Shown piece after piece: positions 11,831 through 21,997 of a stretch of DNA of 64,000 bases. The stretch comes from Aricia agestis (Eukaryota; Arthropoda; Insecta; Lepidoptera; Lycaenidae). The stretch lies in contig NC_056413.1 in NCBI RefSeq assembly GCF_905147365.1, positions 3,364,501-3,428,500 on the forward strand. Reading direction: 5' to 3'. A program made the translations under genes and the position numbers. The notes beneath the pieces were generated by a model. That model was not told the DNA's origin. It ran no database searches and worked only from the letters and a program-made list of their open reading frames with translations. Each line of letters begins with the position of its first letter. The first letter of the stretch is position 1.

Positions 11831-12494
11831 CTACATTTTAACGATTCCTAAGGTCTCCATAAATTTATAATGTTTTATGGATCCTAACCCTTTGGTCAGC
11901 AAATCCGCAGGCATCTCGTTAGTTGGCAAGTAAGAAATAACTACCTTATCATCTTTAACGACCTCTCGCACAAAGTGATGTTTAACATCAATATGTTTTG
12001 TTCTATTGTGACATTGATAATTTTTGGTCATTTTCAATGCACTTTGGTTGTCACAATACAACTGAGTTTTGACCAAAGTTCCAGTAAGTTCATACAATAG
12101 TTGTCTTAAATATATGGCTTCTCTGCAGGCTTCAGAAAGTGCCACATATTCGGCTTCCGTGCTCGAAAGCGCTGTAACTTTCTGTTTCCTGCTCTGCCAA
12201 GAGATAGCTGAACCTGACATGACAAAGCAAAAACCAGTATAGGACTTGCGGTCTAAAGAATCACTAGCCCAGTCGGCATCAACAAAACCACTTAAACCAT
12301 CTCCCTTACTACTGAACTTTAAACAATATGTTTTTGTTTTACATAAATACCTCAACACCCTTTTTGCATAATTCCAATGCTCAGTATTGTAGCAAGTATT
12401 AAATTGACTTAAGTAACTAACTGAGTAAGCAATATCAGGCCTTGTCATAACAGCTAGATACATGAGACAACCTATAAGTTTTTGATAACTAACT
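11831..12494 (-). pseudogene. Copia RT C-terminus and RNase H fragment (no own start)
   Basis: Coding similarity runs from SYQKLIGCLMYLAVMTRPDI through the RNase H region: VDADWASDSLDRKSYTGF, STEAEYVALSEACREAIYL and YCDNQSAL, ending with HHFVREVV and LLTKGL. The frame runs upstream into the copied LTR-junction sequence and has no ATG there, so it is not expressed as a separate protein. The catalytic YxDD segment of RT is missing. Confidence 0.85.
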
Positions 12495-12550
12495 GACACC
12501 CCCACTTATCAAAAATAAGTAAACATTGTCATGACACATCACATACCATC
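12488..12550 (-). repeat. Internal second copy of the PPT/LTR-junction sequence in the copia element
   Basis: About 60 bp matching 11748-11810 (the purine tract plus the first bases of the LTR and adjacent 3' untranslated sequence), placed between the integrase and RNase H blocks. Both junctions fall in microhomology (GATGGTATGTG on one side; GTTAGTTATCAAAAA against GTTAGTATCAAAAA on the other). Confidence 0.8.
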
Positions 12551-14239
12551 TTGTTCTGGTGTGTACGGGTTCGTCTTTTGGTGTACAATGCCACATTCTT
12601 TCAAGAAATCTTCCATCATCTTTGAACAAAACTCTCCACCATTATCTGTTCGTAGGATCTTGATATTGGCATTTTTCTGTTTCTCCACCATTAATTTAAA
12701 TTCTTTAAAATATTTAGGCACCTCACTCTTTTCTTTCATGAAATATATAAATGACATACGGCTGTAGTCATCCACGAAGAGTAGGAAGAATCTGGCCAAA
12801 CCTATAGACCTGGTTTCCATTGGCCCACACACATCAGCATGCACAATTTCCAGTACCTCCGTAGCTCTGGAACCAACGGGAAAAGGTAGACGTGTCTGCT
12901 TGCCCTCGCAGCAAATTACACAGTTAGATTTTGTAATTTCACAACTGCCTTCATAGCTAACACCTTCCACGGCGCCATTCTTCATTTTATTCAAGTCGTT
13001 ATGGTTTATGTGTCCTAACCGCCTGTGCCACAATAATCCATTGTCTTTTGCAAGAAAACAATTTGTCACTGGTGTATCACAGATATCCAATTTGTATACA
13101 CCGTCAGTTAAATTGGCAACAGCTACCAGTTCTTTCTTCGCATTGTATATTTTACACTGACTGTCTGAGAAGGACACACTGTTGTTATTCTTTATAAGCT
13201 GACTCACTGACAATAAGTTTGTTGTCAGGCTAGGCACTAATAAAACATCTTTTATTGTTACATCATAACCTTTCTGTGTTGATATTTTAACATTTCCTTT
13301 ACACGAGACTTGAAGTTTTTCCTGGTTTGCCACCAAAATCTCCGGGAAAGTTTGTGGAGTCGAATCCTTTTCCAGCCAACTTTCGACTGCTGTCATGTGG
13401 GAACTTGCTCCCGAATCTACGTACCACTCGCATTTTCCATATTTAGCGCTTAAAAATACTGCACTAAAAGCATTAGAGGACTTATTTCTGTTTGATTTGA
13501 CCACCATAGGACATTGATTACGATAATGGCCCGGCGATTTGCATTTGTAACAGGTTATGTTATTTTTATTTCCTCCTGTCATTTTGACATTTGACATCCC
13601 GCCTTTATTGGTGTTGCCAGCAGCGGTTTTATGTTTCACCCATTTTGTTGCAAGTGCCGATTCAGACTCATTTTCGTTACAATATGTCACTGATGCCATT
13701 TCTGGTTCCATATCCATCAGCTTGGTCTTGATAACGTCGGCTGTGATTTGAATGCCAGAGTGTTCTATTGCCATAATCATAGGCGAAAATCTATCCGGCA
13801 ATCCGGCCAGCATCAATGATCCAATCCACTGATCTGTTATATCGAAACCTGTACCACTCAATCTTTGCGATGTTTCCACAATTTGAGTCACGTAGGCGGT
13901 CATATTTTCACAGTTCTCTCGTCGTATTGAAATCAGATGCCGCAACAAAGAAATCTTCCTCGAAAAACCTGAGTCGTCAAACAGAGATTTCAGTTTATCC
14001 CACAACTCTTTTGAGGCCTTTGTCTGCCTGATGTGCACGTACAAAGCTGGATCAATGGTTAGAGATAATTTGGCCCGCGTCTTCGCATCATCTTCGGGTT
14101 TAATATCTCTTCCTTCCACTGTCTTGACACAATGTAACATGCCTTCCAACACGAGTAAATTTTCAACTGCAAATGTCCACTCATCGTAGTTATCCCGGCC
14201 TTTCAACTTAGGCACACTAGCTAAATAGTTCGTTGACAT
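12539..14239 (-). CDS. Copia gag-protease-integrase ORF, truncated in integrase
   Basis: The best start is the ATG at 14239; the frame is open slightly further upstream but without an earlier ATG. In order: gag with a copia-type capsid region, a CCHC knuckle (CYKCKSPGHYRNQC) near residue 230, protease motif VDSGASSHMT near residue 280, the HHCC zinc motif of integrase (HRRLGHIN ... CVIC) near residue 400-450, and two acidic residues of the integrase core (ADVCG and RTDNGGEF). The frame stops right after PYTPEQDGM, where sequence copied from next to the LTR begins. The rest of integrase and nearly all of RT are absent. Such ORFs normally encode one long polyprotein, so this is a truncated product. 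Confidence 0.88.
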   Translation of the reverse strand: MSTNYLASVPKLKGRDNYDEWTFAVENLLVLEGMLHCVKTVEGRDIKPEDDAKTRAKLSLTIDPALYVHIRQTKASKELWDKLKSLFDDSGFSRKISLLRHLISIRRENCENMTAYVTQIVETSQRLSGTGFDITDQWIGSLMLAGLPDRFSPMIMAIEHSGIQITADVIKTKLMDMEPEMASVTYCNENESESALATKWVKHKTAAGNTNKGGMSNVKMTGGNKNNITCYKCKSPGHYRNQCPMVVKSNRNKSSNAFSAVFLSAKYGKCEWYVDSGASSHMTAVESWLEKDSTPQTFPEILVANQEKLQVSCKGNVKISTQKGYDVTIKDVLLVPSLTTNLLSVSQLIKNNNSVSFSDSQCKIYNAKKELVAVANLTDGVYKLDICDTPVTNCFLAKDNGLLWHRRLGHINHNDLNKMKNGAVEGVSYEGSCEITKSNCVICCEGKQTRLPFPVGSRATEVLEIVHADVCGPMETRSIGLARFFLLFVDDYSRMSFIYFMKEKSEVPKYFKEFKLMVEKQKNANIKILRTDNGGEFCSKMMEDFLKECGIVHQKTNPYTPEQDGM

Positions 14240-14318
14240 CTTGCACAACACGACTTTATTCGAAAAAACTAATATTTCACTTTAAATACTGTGGAAATTC
14301 AGGGATAAGCCCATAAAC

Positions 14319-14530
14319 TCAAATAAAACTAGCCGGTTATTCAGTGCAGAGCAACGTGCAGAGTAATAATTTATTTCAAATTGACACATTACAACAGAAG
14401 ACACACAGAATATATATTAGACATTACAATAGAGTATAGACGAGGTATAGACACTGTCAGTTTCTCAAATGTGGTAACAGATGGCGTTAGCATGTACATT
14501 TTAACTTATTATTTTTGATACTAACTGACA
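14319..14530 (-). repeat. LTR of copia element (5' LTR in element orientation)
   Basis: 212 bp, apparently identical to 11545-11756, followed by CATTT. The ends TG...GA depart from the usual TG...CA. Confidence 0.9.
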
Positions 14531-14659
14531 CATTTACCATTAAGAGCTGTGATGAGTTCATATGTGAATACTGTTTAGTGCAAAACTTTTACAAAATAAC
14601 TTGCCTATATTTCAAAATAGCATAAAACAAAGAAACTATGTACTTAACTAGATAAAATT

Positions 14660-15360
14660 ACTAGAAATTATTAATATTTCTACGATTGATGCTCTTAGCT
14701 GTAAAGTTTTTCGGGCTAATGCATCTCTTCGTATACTTGGTAGCTTTCTGCCAATCTCTACGAAGATTGCTCTGGCGCACACAAAGCTGTTACCTATATT
14801 GGACTATGCTGATGTCTGTTTTATCGATTTAACAAAAGAGCTGCTAGATAAACTGGAAAAACTTCAAAACGTTTGCATTAGATTTATTTTTGGATTACGG
14901 AAATATGACCATGTTTCGGAATTCCGCAGAAAGCTTTGCTGGCTTCCTATTCGATCCCGGCGTGACGCTTACACTCTTTCACTCCTTTATATTATCCTGT
15001 TTGACCCTTCCATACCTTTATATTAAAAAATCGCTTTAATTTCCTACGTGACAACCACCAATTATCGTTACGCTCTTCTAACAATCTGACCCTTGAAATC
15101 CCCTCCCATTCCTCTTCCCTATTTTCTAAATCCTTTAGACTAGGTTGCACCAGAGGCGTGGGTAAAGTTAAAGTTAAATATGGCGTCCAAACATCCCATA
15201 TTCTCATACGACATCTGTCAATTTTTCCGGTTATAGTTAAAGTTAGTTGGTTCGTGCTGCAGTACTTTGGAACTCACTGCCACTGGAAATTCGTCGCGCT
15301 GATAGGATTAATATTTTTAAAAATAAGTTAAGACACCATTTCTTAAATAAGACATAAATT
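14660..15360 (+). pseudogene. LINE ORF2 3' relic (CR1/jockey-like) with a small inserted TIR sequence
   Basis: Translated segments such as LPILDYADVCFIDLTKELLD and WLPIRSRRDAYTLSLLYIIL, and a split C-terminal WNSLPLEIRRADRINIF-like end, mark the region after RT of a non-LTR element. Frames are broken. About 15142-15260 a segment with inverted gttaaagttaaa-type ends interrupts the relic and looks like a MITE. The A-rich end and ATTGT microsatellite at 16275-16290 may be the tail, displaced by the element at 15589-16262. Confidence 0.6.
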
Positions 15361-15588
15361 TATTATTATTATTTTTAAGTTTACTGTTAATTAAGTCACC
15401 TTTCTTTGGTTTGTACACCTACACGATGTTTGCAATCTCTTTTAGACAATCCGATACACAAAAGGTTGACTGGAAGAGATTGCTTGTTAGCAATAAGTTC
15501 GCCTTTTGTGCATCATCAGAACATGTTTTCATATGTAATATGATTTTTATTATGTATTTTATGGTGTGCAATAAAGTGTTATTGTCAA

Positions 15589-16262
15589 AGCTGGGCACCG
15601 TTAATCAAATAGTAAACTTCGTTAATCGTTAATCCGTTAAAAAGAAAGTTAACTTCGTTAAACGTTAAAGCGTTGCATTTCCGACGAATTAACGCAAGTT
15701 AACGTTAATCGTTAGTCCGTTAATATGTGTAATATGATGGCCTTGTTATAACTTATATATTATCATTGCGTTAGTGTACATACAAAACCTGTTGGTTTAG
15801 GTTCTGGAAGTTAACAGGTTAGGAACAAAACAAAATACTTCTATAATTATTGTATTCTACGTAACTAAATTACACTGCACTCTTCTTTATCAACATGCAA
15901 ATGATTTATAATAACAATAAACAAATCACTCTATAAGCACCGGCGCTGACTAATGAAATGATAAAACGAACAAATATCTTCTCACTTGCACGCGCCTGAA
16001 AATGTATCTGCCGTGCCTCAGCGCCGCGCTGCCCGCTCGTCCGGCACTTCTCGTTTCATACTAACTGTCCGAACTTTTCGCGCCGCGCCGTGGTGCCGAC
16101 TGTCGTGCGGTCAATTATAGTAGGCATTGCATTAACGATTAACGGACTTCTGCATATTAACGGAAGTTAGCGAGTCCGTTAATATCTTTAAAAGCTAACT
16201 TAAAAGTTAATCCGTTAATCAAAATGTTATCGATTAACGGATTAACGAGTTAATGCCCAGCT
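15589..16262. mobile_element. TIR element with subterminal 'gttaa' repeats (about 674 bp)
   Basis: The ends agctgggcaccgttaat and attaacgagttaatgcccagct form imperfect inverted repeats. The subterminal zones are packed with direct and inverted cgttaatcgttaatccgtta motifs. The core 15960-16110 is GC-richer. There is no ORF; the superfamily is not determined. Confidence 0.65.
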
Positions 16263-16810
16263 ATGGTTATTGTATTGTATTGTATTGCGGCCGCAACATC
16301 AAAATTCTCAAATACGTTAAAGGTGAATTAAATCGTAATTCTCTAACAAATTTAATTTTTTTGACATGGAATATAATATAATTATACTAGTAAGTTTGTA
16401 ATAAAACTGCACCAAATTGTAGTTTTTTTTTTAATTTTCCCTGACCTGCGGGGCTAAAATGGTCGCTTAGTTGAATCATACAATGAATCATTTACGATTC
16501 ATTTTTAAACTTCTCTTAACGTGCAATTCATTTAATGATTCGTACTAAGCAATTCATTTTTGTTTGACATTTTTCTATGAAAAGTCGTAAAAATGGTCCA
16601 ATAAATCTGAATTGCTTTTCTGTCAAATAGCAGAATCATCAAATTTTACTATAAATGTCATCTTTGATCTTAGAACTATTCTTATGTCGTAATACATTAT
16701 AGATATTGTACTTATAACTAAAGAAATTTAAAATTACAAAGTCGGTTTCAAAACTTTAAAGTTTGTATACAAACATGACCAAAGTAAAAAATGTTGTCAG
16801 CATATAGCAT
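16263..16810. other. Intergenic, AT-rich; nothing recognised
   Basis: No ORF, splice context or clear repeat was found, apart from an attgtattgtattg microsatellite at its left edge. Confidence 0.4.
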
Positions 16811-17095
16811 GGCTTCATAACGTTATCGATTACTAGAAAAATTACCGTTACGTACCGTTATTTTTATAAGGGTAGCTTAACGATATTTTTAACGATATCT
16901 AGTAGGTAATATAACATTTAAATATAGTTTAAAAAATGCCGTTATTATGACCGGTAAAAATATCGTTATTTTCTGGTATGCAACGATGCCAGTTCGACGC
17001 GACACCTTCCGTTCATGTTAGTAGACGCACGAAATCTCACTCAAAGCCCAACTTCGAGCACCAAAGTTTTTTCGCAAGATTTGTGCTTATCTACT
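16810..17095. mobile_element. Decayed relative of the hAT element at 47747-49623 (one arm)
   Basis: Begins gcttcataacgttatcga, has the same alternating cgttattttctggtatg blocks, and ends gaaatctcactcaaagccca and cgagcacca. In the 47747 element a SINE adjoins exactly this point; here it does not, which serves as an empty-site comparison. Confidence 0.55.
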
Positions 17096-17361
17096 TTTTA
17101 GGGTTCCGTAGTCAGCAAGGAACCCTTATAGTTTCAGTCTGTCAGGCCATCTGTCTGTCTGTATTAAATTTTACTGTGCCAGATGCGGACATCTATACTT
17201 ACCGTCTTGTACCGCGTTTGAAATTACGCGCCATTCCACGCGAACATGGACATGTCAAACTTGTTCTTATTTACAGCGAACACTGCACAGTGCACGCGGA
17301 TGTGCTCGTACTATTTATTTACGCGCAAAATTGTTGATTAATTTAATGAGCCGTGAACCGT

Positions 17362-17835
17362 TTGCTCGTTTGCCTCCTTATTTCATAAAATATTTTTCGA
17401 TATGACGCATATTTTAGGGTTCCGTAGTCAACAAGGCACCCTTAGGGTGAGGCCAAACGAGCGTAATTTTGTGAGTCGTGAGTCACCTGATGGAAATCAA
17501 CTACCGTCGCCCATGGACACTCGCAACATCAGAAGAGCTGCAGGTGCGTTGCCGGCCTTTTAAGAGGGAATACGCTCTCTTCTTGAAGGTTTGCAGGTCG
17601 TATAAGTCCGGAAATACTGCTGGTGACAGTTCGTTACAGAGTTTTACAGTGCGCGGCAGAAAGTTACGCGAAAAATGCACGGTGGAAGACTGCCACTCAT
17701 CAAAGTGATGAGGATGGTAAGTATATTTTTCGCGTGGGGCGATGGCGAAAAGTTGCAGGAAGTATGATTCCGAACAATTCCTCAGAGCACTCCCCGTGAT
17801 ACAACTGATAGAGGATACAGAGTGAAGCTACATAT
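17362..17835 (-). repeat. Fragments of SINE tail, ggttccgta repeat and LINE 3' end
   Basis: 17362-17395 is a SINE tail. 17415-17445 is a short ggttccgtag fragment, and 17446-17480 looks like the start of another MITE. 17481-17835 matches the 3' part of the LINE at 58959-61571 (about 59020-59355), including the coding region ahead of the tail. Confidence 0.6.
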
Positions 17836-17924
17836 AGCCCGCCTTAAATATTTAATTTATTTTGTTTTTAGTATTTAGTATCATAGCGGCAATAGAAATA
17901 CATAATGTCAGAAAAACAGATGGA

Positions 17925-17990
17925 TGAGCGCATTGGTAGCTCAAGCCGGGAGTCGCGGGTTCGATTCCCGCCAACGGAATAAAAAAAGCA
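17925..17990 (+). repeat. tRNA-derived SINE head or tRNA fragment
   Basis: gagcgcattggtagctc folds as a tRNA D arm and gcgggttcgattcccgc as a T arm with a consensus B box (GGTTCGATTCC). The anticodon arm is missing and an A-rich segment follows, so it is not a working tRNA. A reverse copy of the T-arm part is at 19974-20004. Confidence 0.65.
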
Positions 17991-18295
17991 ATTTTTTTTA
18001 GTTATTATATTTATAAAAAAATATAAAAGAAAATAAAAGAGTTAAGAAAGCTTTAATAAATGTCATTTCCGATTAAAATTAATCAGCGACATCTTTGGGA
18101 GAATTTTGCAGTTTGTGAACGTGTTTTAAAAATAGTCTACTAGATGGTGCATTTATTTATTGTATTTTTATATGTTAGGCTAATTTGATACACTCAACGC
18201 CATCTATCGTTCAGATGAGAACTAAAAACTGAAGACACGCTGTTTTTTATGGGATTCAAGAGTCTTATGTATAATTGGTCTGTGGTGTGATTGTA

Positions 18296-18314
18296 GTGAT
18301 GATGATGATGATGA
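18296..18314. repeat. GAT microsatellite
   Basis: (GAT)n, about 6 units, in intergenic DNA. Confidence 0.7.
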
Positions 18315-18972
18315 ATGTAATTTACATAGTAGCATAATAATATGCTTTCTTCGTAAAACAACGCTGGAACCCCCAAACTTTTATCTATAAGGAATCCGGA
18401 GTTTTCTTAGTATCTTCGGAACCATAGCATACCTTGGTGCAAAATCTTACTTTTTGGTAGCATATGCTTAGGATACTTCTCTTTAAATCAAAATCACCAT
18501 ATTATGATGCCATATAATTAATAATTTCAAGTATCGGTTAAATTTTCATATTTTTTTTCAATTTCATAGATGCGCTTGCCGCTGTAACGTTACGAAAATA
18601 TAACGATATTTGAAGATTATGGTGAAATTATTAAACAACATATTGTTTTTAGTTATAAAATGATTTTAATGAACAAATATACAATAAATGTACAGTTTAA
18701 TACATAAAATATAACAATTATATCAAATATTTCGTGGATAGTTCATAAAATCATAAATAAATGTAGAAAAAAAACCGGTCATGTTCGTTTTTATGTTTTT
18801 CAGAATGGCAATACAGTTTCAATTATGAATCTGCTAATGAATTGAATTGCCATTGAGGTACCAGGTAGGACGTTATTTTACAAAATTAGATGAATCCAGG
18901 GCCGTAGCTAGGGGGGGGGGGGGGCATAGTGGGGCAATGCCCTACCTTAAAATCACAAAAAAATACCAATAA

Positions 18973-19862
18973 TCGGCCAAGTGCGAGTCGGACCCGCGCA
19001 CGAAGGGTTATACCGCGCACGTACCGTTATAGAGCAAAAATAGTATGGGACCTACTTACCTACCTAACCCTTAAATATTTTTTTTTAACTTTTATTATTA
19101 CTTATTTATTAAATTACATATATTATTAAGGCCTTTGTGAGTATTTCAAGTGCCTACCTGTTGTCATCATTGATACTTAAGGCAGGGATAAAAACGATAA
19201 CCTTGCACACAACCAAAGACCAAGCGTATACGCATCGCAATAAGATTCATTTTAGCTTAGCATAAAACTGTAACAACTCTGGCGGATCTTCGCTATTTTT
19301 CATGTTTTTTTTTAATATCTATGTAAATAAATATTAAGGAACAAAATTGTTCGGTTAAAGAAGTTTTAATATAGATTTACTAACAATTTATTCAAATAAA
19401 ATGTATAATTATCCTAGTTAACACTTATATTTCGACGAAATAGAGTTTTTTCAGAGGTGAGTTTGTAAATTAATTACAGCCAAAGTATTACGTTTTATTA
19501 AAATGTTTATGGTTTAAGGTATTTTAAATATTGTGCTTTATATCTCATATTTTTTAACACTTCTTTATTATATTGGAACTAGGTAAACCGGGAGTCACGG
19601 GAATAACAAATTGGGCTTTATCCTCGCCTTAAGCAAAAAATGTTAGAAAAATCACGTTTGTTGTATAGGAGCCCTCCTTAAATATTTAATTTATTTTGTT
19701 TTTAGTATTTGTTGTTATAGCGGCAACAGAAATACATAATCTGTGAAAATTTCATTTCTCCAGCTATTACCGTTATTGAGTTACAGCCTGGAAACAGACG
19801 GACAGACATCGAAGTCTCAGTAATAGGGTCCCGTTTTTACCCTTTGGGTACGGAACCCTAAA
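18973..19862 (-). repeat. 'ggttccgta' repeat, reverse copy with internal extra sequence
   Basis: Begins cggccaagtgcgagtcgg and ends at ttgggtacggaacccta. About 19030-19660 is unrelated AT-rich sequence, so the copy is interrupted. The segment 19668-19735 also occurs at 17843-17910. Confidence 0.6.
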
Positions 19863-20007
19863 AAGGAAGACCTTGCATTACAGGTATTAGACAACAGAAA
19901 TATACTTTATTCTTATATAAACTATACATTATATAGTTAAGATTTTTATTATACCTTTAAAAACTTTTTGTTCCGTTGGCAGGATTCGAACCCGCGACCC
20001 CCGGATT

Positions 20008-20095
20008 AAGCCCACAGGGCCACAGGCCCACAGGGACCACAGGGCCACAGGCCACAGGGCCCACACTGCACATTGGGCCACAGAAGTCGTCGATA
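20008..20095. repeat. Minisatellite 'ccacaggg/ccacaggc'
   Basis: About nine imperfect 8-10-bp units of the type ccacaggg, starting directly beside a reversed tRNA T-arm block (19974-20004). It probably grew from a SINE tail. Confidence 0.7.
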
Positions 20096-20332
20096 ATAAT
20101 TCTTTGTTCTGTGTATATATGGCATTTGAATCACGATTACATGAAGCGATGCGTCCATTTAATTATAATCTTAATGAAAAAAAAGATGTAGTGCTGCAGT
20201 GTGCGAGTCCACGTTTTCAACTTTAACTGCAATTAATAGGCCTCAATGACTATCAATGGGTCACGAAAGAATGGCTGGTATGGTATTTCTGGCCTTTGAA
20301 AAAAAAAGAACAAAAAAAGTTGATCTGAACGA

Positions 20333-20731
20333 CAGTGATGCCAGATTGGGGGGAATCCCCCCAAATTTGGGGGTTTTTTTAGGTGATGGGGGGAAAATTG
20401 GGGGGAACATTTTTTTGGGGGGATTGTTGGAGGACAAAATCTGGGAACAGACGGCGAAATCTAAGTACTATGGTCCCGTTTTTACCCTTAGGTTACGACT
20501 TACGGAACCATAAAAATGATCAAGGAGCTCGCGAAGATGCTGACTCTGTAAAGATTGGACGCTATTGCCGAAATAGTGTACATTCATCGTACCCATTTGT
20601 GAAATTCCCATTCATAATGAACAAAAAATTTCTTTTATAATTTGTGGGGGGATTTTTCTTGAAATCCCGAATTTTGGGGGGATTTCGGGGAACACTTGGC
20701 GAGAAACCGAGTTGGCCGTCTGGCAACACTG
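20333..20731. mobile_element. hAT MITE (399 bp) nested in the larger hAT element
   Basis: The ends cagtgatgccaga and tctggcaacactg are flanked by a perfect 8-bp duplication ctgaacga (20325-20332 and 20732-20739). The interior holds runs of G and a small piece resembling the ggttccgta repeat. Confidence 0.85.
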
Positions 20732-21099
20732 CTGAACGAAGTTCTTCGCATTTTTAATAATATGGCGAAACCTAGAATTCAGCTGTTTTAAATATTTTAT
20801 GTTATTTTAATATTAATTATTATTTTAATAAGTTTGCAGAAACAATAATAATCTAAATATATTTTTAGTCGTATCTATTGACTCGTATCACCCAACCCAA
20901 CAATTAATTATTATTTCCTCACTCTCACTCACACGTGGATCGCTACATCCAGAAGTTTAACCATATTGTTCGCTTGTTCTTCGTAATTGAGGATTTAATA
21001 ATATGTAGTTCTTAGATATAGTGCTCATGCTTTGTCACAGAAATTTTTTAAGTATCTAAGAATAACTATTCAATGAATTAAATACATCATTGACCTAGA

Positions 21100-21370
21100 G
21101 ATAAATCAAAACAACAAATACTAAAAACAAAATAAAATCAATATTTAAGGATTCGTGTTTTTTGGCCTTTTTTGCTGCATATTGATATTAATGGCAACAG
21201 TAGGCACTGGACATTTTTGCGAAATCACTTAATTAATTAATAATACAATTAAAATAACATTTATATTTAAAGGGGGCTCAATTACAAAAAACACAATTTG
21301 GCCTATGTTTTATCTATAACGGTACGAAACCCTTCGTGCACGCATCCGACTCGCACTTGACCGATTTTTT
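21100..21370 (+). repeat. 'ggttccgta' repeat, partial forward copy (3' part)
   Basis: Contains caacaaatactaaaaacaaa, aagggggctc and ends ccgactcgcacttgaccga. Confidence 0.65.
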
Positions 21371-21442
21371 TTGCTTCCGCCCTACCTGTAACCGACGCTG
21401 CCCTACCTCAAATTTGACTCTAGCTACAGCCCTGGATGAATC

Positions 21443-21997
21443 ACCGACAATATTGCTCGTAATATCGTCGCTGAATTGATTGAGAGGAATTGCTAAAGTT
21501 ACCATTTTAGCCCCGCTGGCCTGACAAAATTAATCGTCTAAATCACTCAGAACGATTGAATGGTGTAATTTATACAAAAGATTTCTACGTATTGCTGTAT
21601 AACTATACTACAACTAAACATTGATTTGAAATATACGCTATTTTAATTTAAAAATATGGGAAAAAACATCGCGTCCCTTAGATGATATTGTTTAAAAACG
21701 CTCTAAATTATTCGAATTCCATTTTTTACCGATAAAAGTTTTTTTTTAGTAAATACACATCTTCTTACGTATAAGTATTCCAATTAAAAAATAATTGGGT
21801 CTTGGGTTCATAATCATATCATCTAAACATAATTATAACGATAAATATGGAAAGAAAAAAACATAGAATCCAATGCAACAATTATAATTTATTTAACTCT
21901 CACAATAGACTTGGTGTTAGTACCTAATATTATATTAATTAAAAAATCACTCAAATAAAAACTGTGTAACACATAAAATAACTCAATCATTAATATA
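21443..21997. other. Intergenic and 3' UTR of the PLPP6-like gene
   Basis: AT-rich. The minus-strand AATAAA (plus-strand TTTATT) at about 21885-21890 is a plausible cleavage signal for the gene to the right. Nothing else was recognised. Confidence 0.4.

Larger units (their letters stand above)
11545..14530 (-). mobile_element. Ty1/copia-type LTR retrotransposon, internally rearranged, identical LTRs
   Basis: Two 212-bp direct repeats (11545-11756 and 14319-14530) read identical by eye and are flanked by a 5-bp duplication CATTT (11540-11544 and 14531-14535). On the coding (minus) strand the LTR begins TGTCAGTTAG. Just inside the 5' LTR lies TTTATGGGCTTATCC, which resembles the copia primer site that pairs with the anticodon region of initiator tRNA-Met. 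A purine-rich AAGTGGGGG precedes the 3' LTR. Interior order is gag, protease, integrase (truncated), break, RNase H; most of RT is missing. The element lies between the SMCO4-like and PLPP6-like genes and cannot be autonomous. Confidence 0.92.
18897..21434. mobile_element. hAT-type element with 8-bp target duplication, holding nested insertions
   Basis: The ends cagggccgtagctag and ctagctacagccctg are flanked by a perfect 8-bp direct repeat gatgaatc (18889-18896 and 21435-21442), the hAT signature. No transposase ORF was found. The interior holds copies of the ggttccgta repeat in opposite orientations (reverse 18973-19862 and forward about 21100-21370), a ccacaggg minisatellite and a complete second hAT MITE. 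Confidence 0.85.

Noticed and set aside
12495..12505. Separate start of the copia RNase H ORF
   Set aside because: The predicted first codon is GTG in the copied purine tract, not an ATG.
17930..17985. tRNA gene
   Set aside because: D and T arms are present but the anticodon arm is missing and an A-rich tail follows; better a SINE head.
20256..20640. Glycine-rich ORFs (85 aa each)
   Set aside because: They are made by G runs inside the hAT MITE and have no family similarity.
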